The notes under the pieces are model-generated. The model worked only from the letters and a program-made list of their open reading frames with translations, had not been told where the DNA came from and did no database searches. A stretch of DNA of 64,000 nucleotides from Parvibaculum sp. (GTDB lineage Bacteria > Pseudomonadota > Alphaproteobacteria > Parvibaculales > Parvibaculaceae), in contig NZ_JAHBYN010000001.1 in the NCBI RefSeq assembly GCF_019635935.1, positions 2,167,501-2,231,500 on the forward strand. Reading direction: 5' to 3'. Shown in pieces: positions 1-8,815 of this stretch. The translations under genes were made by a program, and so were the position numbers. How positions within the stretch are numbered: the stretch's first letter is position 1; every line of letters begins with the position of its first letter.

Positions 1-138
1 GTCATGCGTCGCCGAGATGATCTTGTCGAAGGCCGAGGAGCGCCGGTTGTAGCGTTCGGTGTTCATCATCGCCTCGAAGTCGTCGGGCGAGACGGCGTCA
101 TAGGCATTGTCCTTGGTGATCTGACGAACGGCGGTCAT
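1..138 (-). CDS. ferritin-like di-iron protein, N-terminal part (cut by window start)
   Basis: Only the first 46 codons are inside the window, read leftward from an ATG at 138. They read MTAVRQITKDNAYDAV and continue almost identically to the protein encoded at 3301-4434, so this is a close paralogue of that ferritin-like protein. A GGAGAG ribosome-binding sequence lies just upstream of the start. The palindromic operator at 231-244 sits about 90 bp upstream and recurs near the paralogue and the CYP153 gene, which suggests shared control. The metal-binding part is outside the window, so function is inferred from the paralogue only. Confidence 0.85.
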   Translation of the reverse strand, partial: MTAVRQITKDNAYDAVSPDDFEAMMNTERYNRRSSAFDKIISATHD

Positions 139-224
139 GGGCTCTCTCCACTGGGCCGGCGGGATCTCCACGCCGGAAAATTGTCACAATGTGAGTGTGG
201 GTATTGATGCGCCGCACAACAATC

Positions 225-256
225 CAAAAGTGACGCCTGCGTCATTTTGCGCATGA
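225..256. promoter_or_regulatory. palindromic operator, copy 1
   Basis: The core TGACGCCTGCGTCA is at 231-244, with A/T-rich flanks (AAAAG on the left, TTTTGCGC on the right). It lies between the leftward ferritin-like gene and the rightward Hsp70-like gene. The same core occurs at 1761-1774 and, with one mismatch, at 4583-4596. The regulator is not identified. Confidence 0.6.
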
Positions 257-407
257 GGCGGCGGCGCGGCGCCGGACTCGACAAGCCCGCGCCGGGCCTG
301 TATTCCTCGCGGCCCTTTCGCCCCCGGAAACCCCGAACGCAACCCCGATTTTCCTCAGATGTATTGCCGTGGCCCCTTGCCGGGGTCAGACGGATACGAG
401 GTGGCCC

Positions 408-1721
408 ATGTTCATCGGACTCGACTTCGGGACGACCAACAGCGCGTTGGCGGTCGCTCCCGAACACGGCGCGGCGCGGCTTGTGCCCGTCCGCCACGGG
501 GAGGAGACGCTCCCCACCTTCCGCTCGATCCTCTATTTCGACGACGAGGAACGCGATCCGAACGGCCGCCCGCATGCCTTTGCCGGCCCGGCCGCGATGG
601 ACGCCTACCTGATGACCGGCGCAGACGGCCGGCTGATCCAGTCGATCAAGTCCTGGCTCGCCAATCCGACCTTCACCGCGACCAGCATTTTCGGCAGCCG
701 CTTCACGCTCGAAAATCTCGTCGGCTTCGTTGTCGCGCGGCTGGTCGATGCGACGGAGGAAGCCGGCGCGCTGGCGCAGGCGATGCTGACCGGCCCGGTG
801 GTGGTCGGACGCCCGGCGCGCTTCGTGCGCAACAGTCTCGGTACGCCAGACACCGGCCACGACGATCTCGCCGTGTCGCGCCTGCGCGGAGCGCTGGCGG
901 GCGTGCGCATTCCGCAGGTGCATTTCGAATTCGAGCCGGTCGCGGCGGCCTATGCATACGAGGCATCTCTTGTGCGCGACGAGCTTGTGCTGATCGGCGA
1001 TTTCGGCGGCGGCACCAGCGATTTCTGCCTGCTGCATGTGGGGCCGGGCCTGCGCGGGCTGAAGGATCGCGGCGAAACCATTGTCGGCGTTTCGGGCGTC
1101 GGCATTGCGGGCGACGCCTTCGATGCGCGCATCGTCGAGCACGCGGTCGCGCCGCGCCTCGGCAAGGGCACCTCCTATGCGAGCGGCGGCAAGACGCTGC
1201 CGGTGCCGTCCTGGCTCTACGACACGATGAAACGCTGGCATCAGTTGAGCATGATCAACACCGGCAAGACGCGGCGCATGCTGGAGGAAATTTCACAGAC
1301 CGCCGAAGCGCCGGCCGAGGTCGCGGGGCTCTTGAGCCTGATCGCCGGTGAGCGCGGCTTTGCGCTCTACCGCGCCGTCGAGGCGGCGAAGGTCGCGTTG
1401 TCGGACGCGGACGCGGTGCGTCTCGGCTTCGAGACCGGGCCGGTGACGATCGACGCCGAAATCGCGCGCGCCGATTTCGACCGCTGGATCGCCCCGGAAC
1501 TGGCCGAGATCGAGGCCTGTGTCGTCCGGCTGCTCGAGGAAACGGGCATCGCGCCGGCGCAGGTGGACCGGGTCTTCCTGACCGGGGGTTCCGCCTTCAT
1601 CCCGGCGGTCCGGCGGCTTTTTTCCGACCGTTTCGGGCCTGAAAAGCTTGCCGGCGGTGGCGAACTGACCTCGGTGGCGACCGGTCTGGCGCTGGCCGCC
1701 CGCCAGCGTTTCGGCGCCTGA
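408..1721 (+). CDS. Hsp70-family protein (YegD-like, actin-type ATPase)
   Basis: 437 residues. The N-terminus MFIGLDFGTTNSALAV carries the phosphate-1 loop of the Hsp70/actin ATPase fold. A second phosphate loop is seen at LIGDFGGGTSDF, and the adenosine-binding motif LTGGSAFIPAVRRLF lies near the C-terminus. It stops after the nucleotide-binding domain, so it lacks the substrate-binding half of DnaK; this resembles the YegD branch. The ATG at 408 has GAGG upstream; a longer GTG reading from 369 adds residues that do not fit the family. It lies between two copies of the palindromic operator and just before the CYP153 gene, so a role with the oxidation system is possible but unproven. Confidence 0.85.
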   Translation: MFIGLDFGTTNSALAVAPEHGAARLVPVRHGEETLPTFRSILYFDDEERDPNGRPHAFAGPAAMDAYLMTGADGRLIQSIKSWLANPTFTATSIFGSRFTLENLVGFVVARLVDATEEAGALAQAMLTGPVVVGRPARFVRNSLGTPDTGHDDLAVSRLRGALAGVRIPQVHFEFEPVAAAYAYEASLVRDELVLIGDFGGGTSDFCLLHVGPGLRGLKDRGETIVGVSGVGIAGDAFDARIVEHAVAPRLGKGTSYASGGKTLPVPSWLYDTMKRWHQLSMINTGKTRRMLEEISQTAEAPAEVAGLLSLIAGERGFALYRAVEAAKVALSDADAVRLGFETGPVTIDAEIARADFDRWIAPELAEIEACVVRLLEETGIAPAQVDRVFLTGGSAFIPAVRRLFSDRFGPEKLAGGGELTSVATGLALAARQRFGA

Positions 1722-1753
1722 AACCGGCCTTTTCCCTCCGGCAAAACCGGCTA

Positions 1754-1781
1754 CGCAAAATGACGCCTGCGTCATTTTGCG
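1754..1781. promoter_or_regulatory. palindromic operator, copy 2 (perfect 13-bp arms)
   Basis: Two 13-bp arms, CGCAAAATGACGC and its reverse complement, are separated by CT, giving a perfect 28-bp palindrome. It lies 67 bp before the ATG of the CYP153 gene and just after the Hsp70-like gene. Position and symmetry fit a dimeric repressor site over the P450 promoter. Which protein binds is unknown. Confidence 0.7.
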
Positions 1782-1848
1782 TATGACAGGTCCGCGTATC
1801 CGGCGTATTCTTGCTGTAACGGAACATGAAGCGCCCGGGAGGACACCG

Positions 1849-3120
1849 ATGAGCGACGCAGCGAGAAAATACGAAATCGACGAAGCGCGCGAGCACGCCT
1901 ATTCGATACCGCTCGAAGAGATCAATGTCGGCCAGGGGCATTTCTTCAAGACCGACACGATGTGGCCCTACTTCGAACGGCTCCGCAAGGAAGCGCCGGT
2001 GCATTACTGCGCGACGAACGAGGAGTTCGGGCCTTACTGGTCGGTGACGAAATACAACGACATCATGGCGGTCGACACCAACCATCAGGTGTTTTCGTCC
2101 GAGGGCGGAATAACGCTGCGCGACCAGGACGAGGACTTCAAGCTGCCGATGTTCATTGCGATGGATCCCCCCAAGCACGACGACCAGCGCAAGGTGGTGA
2201 GCCCGATCGTCGCGCCGGCCAATCTCGCCAAGCTCGAAAGCACGATCCGCGAACGCGCCGGCAAACTGCTCGACGAGATGGATACCGAGCAACCCGTCGA
2301 CTGGGTCGATCGCATCTCGATCGAACTGACGACGCAGATGCTCGCCACGCTGTTCGACTTTCCCTTCGAGGATCGCCGCAAGCTGACGCGCTGGTCGGAC
2401 GTTGCGACCGCGTCGGAAGAATCCGGCATCATCGAATCCGAGGAAGCGCGCCGCGCAGAGCTTTTCGAATGCGCCGACTATTTCATCGGTCTCTGGAACG
2501 AACGCGTCAATGCGCGCGAGCCGGGCAACGACCTGATCTCGATGCTGGCGCACGGCGAATCGACGCGCAACATGGACAAGATGGAATATCTCGGCAACCT
2601 GATCCTGCTGATCGTCGGCGGCAACGACACGACGCGCAACTCGATCACGGGCGGCCTCTATGCGCTCAACAAGTTTCCGGAGCAGTACCGGAAGCTGCAG
2701 GCGAACCCGTCGCTGATCCCGAACATGGTGGCCGAGATCATCCGCTGGCAGACGCCGCTGGCGCATATGCGCCGCACCGCGCTTCAGGACATCGAGCTTG
2801 GCGGCAAGCAGATCAAAAAGGGCGACAAGGTTGCGATGTGGTACGTCTCGGGCAACCGCGACGAGGATGTGATTTCCAATCCGAACCAGCTCGTCATCGA
2901 CCGCGAACGCGCCCGCCAGCATCTCTCTTTCGGCTTCGGCATTCACCGCTGCGTCGGCAACCGCCTGGCCGAGATGCAGCTGCGCATCGTCTGGGAAGAA
3001 ATCCTGAAGCGCTGGCCCGACGAGCCGATCCGCGTTCTCGCGGAGCCGACCCGCGTGCTTTCGCCCTTCGTGAAGGGCTATGAACAGATGATGGTCGAGC
3101 TGCCGAAGCGCAAGCACTGA
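1849..3120 (+). CDS. cytochrome P450, CYP153 family (alkane/fatty-acid omega-hydroxylase)
   Basis: 423 residues, the usual length for soluble bacterial class I P450s. CYP153-like segments include PLEEINVGQGHFF, FGPYWSVTKYNDI, PMFIAMDPPKHDDQRK and IELTTQMLATLFDFPFEDRR. The I-helix motif GGNDTTRN (residues 257-264) holds the oxygen-activating acid and threonine. The haem loop FGFGIHRCVGNR has the axial Cys at residue 368. CYP153 enzymes hydroxylate terminal carbons of medium-chain alkanes and need a ferredoxin and ferredoxin reductase; neither is nearby. The ATG at 1849 has a GGGAGG site 7 bp upstream. The gene follows the perfect palindromic operator and ends at a strong terminator. Confidence 0.93.
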   Translation: MSDAARKYEIDEAREHAYSIPLEEINVGQGHFFKTDTMWPYFERLRKEAPVHYCATNEEFGPYWSVTKYNDIMAVDTNHQVFSSEGGITLRDQDEDFKLPMFIAMDPPKHDDQRKVVSPIVAPANLAKLESTIRERAGKLLDEMDTEQPVDWVDRISIELTTQMLATLFDFPFEDRRKLTRWSDVATASEESGIIESEEARRAELFECADYFIGLWNERVNAREPGNDLISMLAHGESTRNMDKMEYLGNLILLIVGGNDTTRNSITGGLYALNKFPEQYRKLQANPSLIPNMVAEIIRWQTPLAHMRRTALQDIELGGKQIKKGDKVAMWYVSGNRDEDVISNPNQLVIDRERARQHLSFGFGIHRCVGNRLAEMQLRIVWEEILKRWPDEPIRVLAEPTRVLSPFVKGYEQMMVELPKRKH

Positions 3121-3140
3121 GGCAACAGCCGCAACGAAAG

Positions 3141-3174
3141 AGCCGGGCCGGAGAAATCTGCGCCCGGCTTTTTT
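3141..3174 (+). terminator. rho-independent terminator of the CYP153 gene
   Basis: Stem AGCCGGGC (3141-3148) pairs with GCCCGGCT (3162-3169) and is followed by a run of T. It lies 20 bp after the CYP153 stop codon. Confidence 0.85.
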
Positions 3175-3199
3175 GCGCGCTGGCCATTGCATCCAACAA

Positions 3200-3230
3200 T
3201 AAAAAGGGCGGCTCCGGTGTGGAGCCGCCC
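3200..3230 (-). terminator. rho-independent terminator of the ferritin-like gene
   Basis: The stem GGGCGGCTCC/GGAGCCGCCC (3206-3215 with 3221-3230) is followed, on the minus strand, by TTTTT (complement of 3201-3205). It closes the leftward gene at 3301-4434 and faces the CYP153 terminator. Confidence 0.85.
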
Positions 3231-3300
3231 AGTCTGTGCGGGGGATCGCTTCTTCAGGTCCGGATTGAGGGGAACCGGACCTGCTCACGCAACGGCGGAC

Positions 3301-4434
3301 TTACTCGGCCGCCGAAATCGTCACTTCCTTCAGCGCGTCGACATTGGCGCCGAAGTTGATCTTCTGGAGGTAACGGATGCCGTCCTCGGCAATGTCGTCG
3401 CCGACCATGCGGTCGCCTTCGCCCTTCAGCTCGTCCATGTCGACATAGGTCGCATAGAAGGCCTTGGTGCGGTCGGTGATGATGCCGGCCTTCAGGAGCG
3501 TCTTGATGAGCACGCGGAAGATGTTGGTGCCTTCCTTCATCTGCTCGCGGCGGTCTTCGTCGCCGAAGGCTTCGAGCATCTCAAGCTGGACCTGCTGCCA
3601 GTCGAGGCCGAAATCGCCATAGATGATCTGCTTCTGCTCGGGGTTCACGAGGTTGAACAGCAGCGTCTGGAAGCACTCGGCCGCCCAGTCCTCGATGATG
3701 TTCTGCTCTTCTTCCGACAGGTTCGGGATCGTGCGGTCGGCCCAGATCTTGCCGAACTTGTGGTGGAAGGCTTCGTCGGTCATCACGAGCTGCGTCAGCT
3801 TGACGAGCAGCGGATCGTTGGAGCGCGCATAAAGCGTCGCGAAGGCGCCCATCGCGAGGCCTTCGACCAGCATCTGCATGCCGACGATCTTCTTGTAGAC
3901 CTCCGGCGCGCGGACGATGTCGGTCAGGAGCGTCGCCAGCGTCTGGCCGCAAGGAAGCGGCTTGCCCCAGCGCGCCTGGACGTATTTCGCGAAGGCCGTC
4001 ACGTGGCGGGCTTCTTCGCGCGTCTGGTTGGCGGCATATTCCTGCGCGCCCGGATCGCGGAGAATGTGGCAGAGCGAGGCCGACAGGTTCAGCGCGCCCT
4101 GTTCGCCGTGCAGGATCGCCGACAAGGACCAGCGCGCCGTTTCGTTGGCGAAGCGGACCTTGTCTTTTTCCGACAGGTTCTGGAAGCAGGGCAGGCGGAA
4201 TTCCGGAATCATCTCTTCCGGCATGATCATGATGTTCTCGTAGTCGAAGGGCTCCGAGAAATCGATGTACTTCTTGTCGAGCGGATCCCAGAAATGATCG
4301 TGGGTCGCCGAAATGATCTTGTCGAAGGCGGTGGAGCGCTGGCCATAGCGCTCGACTTCCATCATCGCCGGAAAATCGTCGGGCGCGACGGCGTCATAGG
4401 CATTGTCTTTGGTGATCTGCCGAATCTCGGTCAT
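3301..4434 (-). CDS. ferritin-like di-iron domain protein (putative oxygenase/oxidase)
   Basis: 377 residues, largely alpha-helical. Carboxylate/histidine motifs expected of a ferritin-like di-iron site are visible: HGEQGAL, EEARH (an ExxH), VEGLA and DEAFHH (a second ExxH). The pattern fits the ribonucleotide-reductase/ferritin-like superfamily, whose members oxidise or oxygenate substrates with O2, but I cannot assign a substrate. A paralogue starts at 138 on the same strand, and the CYP153 gene lies between them with opposite orientation. The ATG at 4434 is preceded by GGAGGA. A palindrome related to the CYP153 operator lies about 150 bp upstream. Confidence 0.8.
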   Translation of the reverse strand: MTEIRQITKDNAYDAVAPDDFPAMMEVERYGQRSTAFDKIISATHDHFWDPLDKKYIDFSEPFDYENIMIMPEEMIPEFRLPCFQNLSEKDKVRFANETARWSLSAILHGEQGALNLSASLCHILRDPGAQEYAANQTREEARHVTAFAKYVQARWGKPLPCGQTLATLLTDIVRAPEVYKKIVGMQMLVEGLAMGAFATLYARSNDPLLVKLTQLVMTDEAFHHKFGKIWADRTIPNLSEEEQNIIEDWAAECFQTLLFNLVNPEQKQIIYGDFGLDWQQVQLEMLEAFGDEDRREQMKEGTNIFRVLIKTLLKAGIITDRTKAFYATYVDMDELKGEGDRMVGDDIAEDGIRYLQKINFGANVDALKEVTISAAE

Positions 4435-4582
4435 CGGGTCCTCCGGAATGACGGCCGGAAAGAGATGTTTCCGGCAACATGCAAATTGCGACGGGTTATT
4501 GCGGCGCTCGCGCGTCCGCAGGGTCCGTCTTGTCTGATTGCCGCCCAGATTAGGGTGCCCGCCCCCGCGGTCAAGGAAAAAA

Positions 4583-4609
4583 TGACGCCCGTGTCAACTT
4601 TAGTGACAC
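4583..4609. promoter_or_regulatory. palindromic operator, copy 3 (variant)
   Basis: TGACGCCCGTGTCA at 4583-4596 differs from the other two cores at one symmetric position. It overlaps a second inverted repeat, GTGTCA-N7-TGACAC, ending at 4609. It lies upstream of the leftward ferritin-like gene, in the region shared with the MMPL exporter gene. Confidence 0.5.
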
Positions 4610-5064
4610 GGGATTAACCGTGCCCGCCTAAATTTCGCGGATAACGACTCCGTAACGATACAAAACGTCCGAAATTGTGCTATTTGCTTAGGTCACGAAA
4701 GATGACCGTTCCGGACGGGCGCGCGGGGGACAGATCGCGCACCGCCACAAGAGAAAGGCATCCTGGGAGGGGGCATACCCCGAACGACGATGCGCTTGCG
4801 CCCTGCCCGAGAGGGTTGAGCCCGCGAGCACTGACTATTCGGGAGGGGCGGCTCCAGTGAAGCCGCCAGTGCTGCGCCCGGCGCGACATGCGCGGGCGGC
4901 GGCAAACCTCCGGGACGAAAAAAGGCCGGTCGACGCCGCCGCATCAATGGGCGCGCGCGTGGCCGGCACAAGTGCTTGTCCGGCGATCCGGCAGGCGGGG
5001 ATTTGCAACGACGCCGTCGGCCGCAATGCGCGGTCCGCGGCAAGGGGAGCGATGGGTAAAGTCC
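4610..5064. other. long non-coding leader before the MMPL exporter gene
   Basis: No convincing gene is present. Short open frames here are proline/arginine-rich and lack ribosome-binding sites. One perfect hairpin is visible: GGCGGCT (4847-4853) with AGCCGCC (4861-4867), not followed by a T run, so it may be a leader structure rather than a terminator. No further copy of the palindromic operator is found between 4610 and 5064. Confidence 0.5.
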
Positions 5065-7419
5065 ATGATTAAGTTACTTGAGAATGTCGTCTTCGGCCTG
5101 CGTTTCATCATTCTGGCCGGGCTTCTCGGATTTACGGTCGTGACGGGCTTCTATGCGACGCAACTGCGCATGGATGCCGGCTTCGACAAGCAGCTCCCCA
5201 TCGGCCACGAATACATCCAGACCTTCCAGGAATATCGCGAGCAGCTTTTCGGCTCCAACCGCATCATCGTGGTGATGGAGGCCAATCAGGGCACGATCTG
5301 GACCAAGGAATTTTTCAAGGTCTACAAGGATCTGACCGACGACATCTTCTTCCTGCCCGGCGTGGCGCGCCACACCGTGACCTCGCTCTGGACGCCCAAT
5401 ACCCGCTACATCGAAATTACCGAGGAAGGCATTAGCGCCGACGACGTCATTTCCGGCAAGGTCACCGCCGATTCGATGACCGAGCAGAACCTGATGAACA
5501 TCCAGAACAACGTCATTCGCGGCGGCTTTGTCGGCCGTCTCGTCGCCGACGATTTCCATTCCGCGATGGTTGTTGCCGAGCTGCAGGACTACGACCCCTC
5601 GACGCAGGCGCGTCTCGATTACTTCGATCTCGCCGCCAAGCTCGAAGCCCAGATCCGCCAGAAATACGAAGACGAAGACCACACCATCCGCATCATCGGC
5701 TTTGCCAAGCTGATCGGCGACATCGCCGACGGCGCCGGCACCGTCGTGGTGTTCTTTTTCGTCGCCTTCGTGCTGACGGCGCTGGCCGTTTATCTCTATT
5801 CCCGCTCGGTGCTGCTCACCGGCGCGACGCTTTTCGCCTCGCTGACCTCGGTCGTCTGGCAATTCGGCCTGCTGAATTTCCTCGGCTACGGCCTCGATCC
5901 GCTGGCGGTGCTGGTGCCGTTCCTGGTCTTTGCCATCGGCGTCAGTCACGGCGTGCAGCAGATCAACGTCGTCACCGCCGAAATCAGTAATGGCGCCGAT
6001 GCCGAAACCGCCGCGCGCACTGCTTTCTCGCGGCTCTTCATTCCGGGCTCGATGGCGCTGATCACGACGCTGGTCAGTTTCGCGACGCTTTACCTGATCC
6101 CGGTGCCGATGATCCGCGAACTGGCGATCACGGCCTCGATCGGCGTTATCCTGAAAGTTGCGACCAACCTCGTGATGCTGCCGCTGCTGGTCAGCTATCT
6201 GAAGTTCGACGACAATTTCGTTCACCGCGTCCAGCGCTCGCGCGCCGTGCGCCTGAAAATCATGACCTCGCTGGGCTTCGTCGCCAATCGCAAGGTGGCG
6301 CCGCTGCTGCTCGCCGGCGCGACCGTGCTCTTTGTGATCGCCGTCAGCCAGGCGATGAACCGTCATGTCGGCGCGCTTCACGCCGGTGCCCCGGAGCTTC
6401 GCCCCGACGCGCGCTACAATGTCGACTCGACCGAGATCGCCAACTCCTATGCACTCGGCCTCAACGTGCTGATCGCCGTTGTCGAGACGCCGCCGGATGC
6501 TTGCGTGCAATACCCCTACGTCGAGTTCCTCAACCGCTTCTCCTGGCACATGCAGAACGTGCCCGATATCACGCTTGTCGTATCGCTGCCTTTCGCGATC
6601 AAGGGATCGGCCGCCGGTTGGAACGAAGGCAACCTGAAGTGGAAGGACATTCCGCGCAACCGGCCGGCGCTGGCGCAGGCCTCGAACACGGTGCCGGGCG
6701 CCTCCGCGCTTTATAATCAGACCTGCACGATCCTGCCGCACTACTTCTATCTGCGCGACTCCAAGGCGACGACGATCAAGGCCGCGATCGCCGCCATCGA
6801 GCAGTTCCGCAACACCCATGAGATGGAAGGCGTCACGATCCGTCTCGCCTCCGGCAACATGGGCGTGCAGGCGGCCGTCAACCAGGAGATCACCGAAACC
6901 GAACTGCCGATGATCATGTGGGTCTACGCGGTCATCATCGCGCTGGTGGCGCTGACCTATCGCGACTGGCGCGCCGTCATCGCGTGTTGTCTGCCGCTGA
7001 CCTTCGGCACCTTCTTCGGCTACTGGTTCATGGAGATGCTGCAGATCGGCCTCACCGTCGCCACGCTGCCGGTGATGGTGCTCGCGGTGGGCATCGGCGT
7101 CGACTACGCCTACTACATCTACAACCGCGTGCCCTACTACCTGGGCGAAGGCCTCAACATCTCCGACGCTTTCCGCCAGTCGCTGCTGGAAGCCGGCATG
7201 GCGACCTTCTTCACCGCGCTGACGCTGGCGGTGGGCGTGTCGACATGGGCCTTCTCGGACCTGAAATTCCAGGCCGACATGGGCTTGCTGCTCTCCTTCA
7301 TGTTCATGGTCAACATGGTCATGGCGGTGACCGTGCTGCCGGCGCTTGCGGTGACGCTGGAAATGCTGTTCCCGCGCTCGCGGCCCGTCGCGAAAATGAA
7401 GAATGCGCCGGTTCACTGA
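5065..7419 (+). CDS. MMPL/RND-superfamily exporter with sterol-sensing-type domain
   Basis: 784 residues. One membrane segment near the N-terminus (about residues 10-32) precedes a periplasmic loop. A five-helix SSD-like block follows (about 225-395, with VSHGVQQINVV). A second loop and a second block (about 640-780, with GVDYAYYIYNRV) complete the duplicated RND layout. Proteins of this type move lipids or other hydrophobic compounds across the inner membrane. I chose the ATG at 5065 because MIKLLENVVFGLRF starts the first membrane segment; upstream residues of the open frame look non-coding. Its own ribosome-binding site is weak (GGGTAAA). The P450 neighbours suggest export or uptake of hydrocarbon or steroid-like compounds, as inference. 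Confidence 0.85.
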   Translation: MIKLLENVVFGLRFIILAGLLGFTVVTGFYATQLRMDAGFDKQLPIGHEYIQTFQEYREQLFGSNRIIVVMEANQGTIWTKEFFKVYKDLTDDIFFLPGVARHTVTSLWTPNTRYIEITEEGISADDVISGKVTADSMTEQNLMNIQNNVIRGGFVGRLVADDFHSAMVVAELQDYDPSTQARLDYFDLAAKLEAQIRQKYEDEDHTIRIIGFAKLIGDIADGAGTVVVFFFVAFVLTALAVYLYSRSVLLTGATLFASLTSVVWQFGLLNFLGYGLDPLAVLVPFLVFAIGVSHGVQQINVVTAEISNGADAETAARTAFSRLFIPGSMALITTLVSFATLYLIPVPMIRELAITASIGVILKVATNLVMLPLLVSYLKFDDNFVHRVQRSRAVRLKIMTSLGFVANRKVAPLLLAGATVLFVIAVSQAMNRHVGALHAGAPELRPDARYNVDSTEIANSYALGLNVLIAVVETPPDACVQYPYVEFLNRFSWHMQNVPDITLVVSLPFAIKGSAAGWNEGNLKWKDIPRNRPALAQASNTVPGASALYNQTCTILPHYFYLRDSKATTIKAAIAAIEQFRNTHEMEGVTIRLASGNMGVQAAVNQEITETELPMIMWVYAVIIALVALTYRDWRAVIACCLPLTFGTFFGYWFMEMLQIGLTVATLPVMVLAVGIGVDYAYYIYNRVPYYLGEGLNISDAFRQSLLEAGMATFFTALTLAVGVSTWAFSDLKFQADMGLLLSFMFMVNMVMAVTVLPALAVTLEMLFPRSRPVAKMKNAPVH

Positions 7420-7450
7420 ACCGCGCGGGCCTGAAACGGCCTGAAAATAG

Positions 7451-7485
7451 AAAGAGCCGCCGGGCGACCGGCGGCTCTTTTTGTT
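7451..7485. terminator. bidirectional rho-independent terminator
   Basis: An 11-bp perfect stem AGAGCCGCCGG/CCGGCGGCTCT closes on a GCGA tetraloop, with T5 on the plus side and an A/T-rich tail on the minus side. It sits between the converging MMPL and P450 genes. Confidence 0.9.
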
Positions 7486-7500
7486 TGCAAGGTTCCGGCG

Positions 7501-8754
7501 TCAGCGTTCGGGCGTGTAGCGGACCGGCATTTCCTTGATGCCCGAAATGAAATTCGAACGCAGCCGGCGAACCGGCCCCGAGACATGGATGTCGGGGAAG
7601 CGCTTCAGCAACTCCTCGAACAGAACCTTGAGCTGCAATTCGGCGAGCCGCGAACCGAGACAGAAATGCTGGCCGGCGCCGAAGCCGAGCTGCATCGGCA
7701 CATCGGGCTTCGTGTAGCGCGTCACGTCGAAGCGGTAGGGATCGTCGAAGGCTTCCTCGTCGCGATTGGCGGACGCATACCACATCACCACCTTGTCGCC
7801 CTTCCTGATCCGCTGTCCGCGAATTTCGGTGTCCGCGGTCGCGGTGCGCCGCATATGCAGGACGGGGCTCACCCAGCGCACGATTTCCTGCACCGCGCTC
7901 GGGATCAGCGACGGGTCGTCGAGAAGCTTCTGCCGCTCTTGCGGGTTTTGCGACAAGGCCAGCAGCCCGCCCGAAATCGAATTGCGCGTCGTCTCGTTGC
8001 CGGCGACGACCAGCAGAATGAAGGTGCCGATATAGGTCGGGAAATTCATCGCCTCGCCGCCCGGCTTCGAATGCGCCAGCATCGAGATCAGGTCCTCGCC
8101 CGGCTTTTCAAGACGCTGCTGCCAGAGCCCGGCCGCATAGCCCGCCATTTCGAGCACGCATTGGCGCATATATTCGTCGGAGACCCGAAGTTCGGGGTCG
8201 TCCTCGCCGACGGTCGCATTCGACCATTCGAAGAGCTTCGCGCCGTCGCTTTGCGGCACGCCGAAAAGTTCGGCCAGCACCTCGATGGGGAGCGCGGCTG
8301 CGACCGCCGAGATGAATTCGGCCTCGCCGGTCTTCGGCAGATTGTCGAGCAGGCGCGTCACGCGTTCGCGAATGCGGTCTTCCATGCCGGTGATGCGTTT
8401 GGGCACGAAGCCCGGCGTCACCATGCGCCGGTAGCCGGCATGTTCCGGCGGGTCCATCGAAATCATCGAGGCGTCGGTTTCGTTGCCGTCGATATCGTTC
8501 TCGTTGAAAATCCGGTGCCCGCCATTCGCCTTGGCCGAGGAAAAGAGCTTCGGGTTTTTCGAGATCGCCTCGATATCGGCGTAGCGCGTGATGCCCCAGA
8601 AGCCCGACGCATCCGCTTCCGGGTTCCAGTACACGGGCTCTTGCGCGCGCAATTTGCGAAACACCTCGTGATGGTCGTCGCGCATATAGAGATCGGGGTC
8701 TTTCAGATCCGGCTTGCCGCCGAGATCGATCGCCTGCGCCTTGGGCCTGAGCAT
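7501..8754 (-). CDS. cytochrome P450 (CYP124/125/142-like)
   Basis: 417 residues. The I-helix motif VAGNETTRN and the haem-binding loop GFGAGQHFCLGSRLAE are both intact, as is an ExxR in VQEIVRW. The MDPPEHAGYRRMV segment is typical of the group that includes linalool, fatty-acid and steroid side-chain hydroxylases. It is not a CYP153 like the enzyme at 1849-3120. The ATG at 8754 is preceded by GGAGGAG. The HAD phosphatase gene ends about 60 bp upstream on the same strand, so the two may be co-transcribed. No redox partner gene is adjacent. The substrate cannot be read from the sequence. Confidence 0.9.
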   Translation of the reverse strand: MLRPKAQAIDLGGKPDLKDPDLYMRDDHHEVFRKLRAQEPVYWNPEADASGFWGITRYADIEAISKNPKLFSSAKANGGHRIFNENDIDGNETDASMISMDPPEHAGYRRMVTPGFVPKRITGMEDRIRERVTRLLDNLPKTGEAEFISAVAAALPIEVLAELFGVPQSDGAKLFEWSNATVGEDDPELRVSDEYMRQCVLEMAGYAAGLWQQRLEKPGEDLISMLAHSKPGGEAMNFPTYIGTFILLVVAGNETTRNSISGGLLALSQNPQERQKLLDDPSLIPSAVQEIVRWVSPVLHMRRTATADTEIRGQRIRKGDKVVMWYASANRDEEAFDDPYRFDVTRYTKPDVPMQLGFGAGQHFCLGSRLAELQLKVLFEELLKRFPDIHVSGPVRRLRSNFISGIKEMPVRYTPER

Positions 8755-8815
8755 GGCTTCTCCTCCCGTTGTTCTTTTCGGGAAGCTTAGGCTTCTTTGG
8801 CGCGACCGCTCAAGC

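Noticed and set aside
3187..4617. 476-codon plus-strand open frame opposite the ferritin-like gene
   Set aside because: Its residues are the antisense of a protein with clear di-iron motifs and its own RBS.
4857..5072. 71-codon open frame before the MMPL start
   Set aside because: GTG start, no RBS, Ala/Arg-rich, overlaps the MMPL start; no sign of a protein.
5074..7416. 780-codon minus-strand open frame across the MMPL gene
   Set aside because: Low-complexity His/Asp/Arg chain antisense to a clear membrane protein; a shadow.
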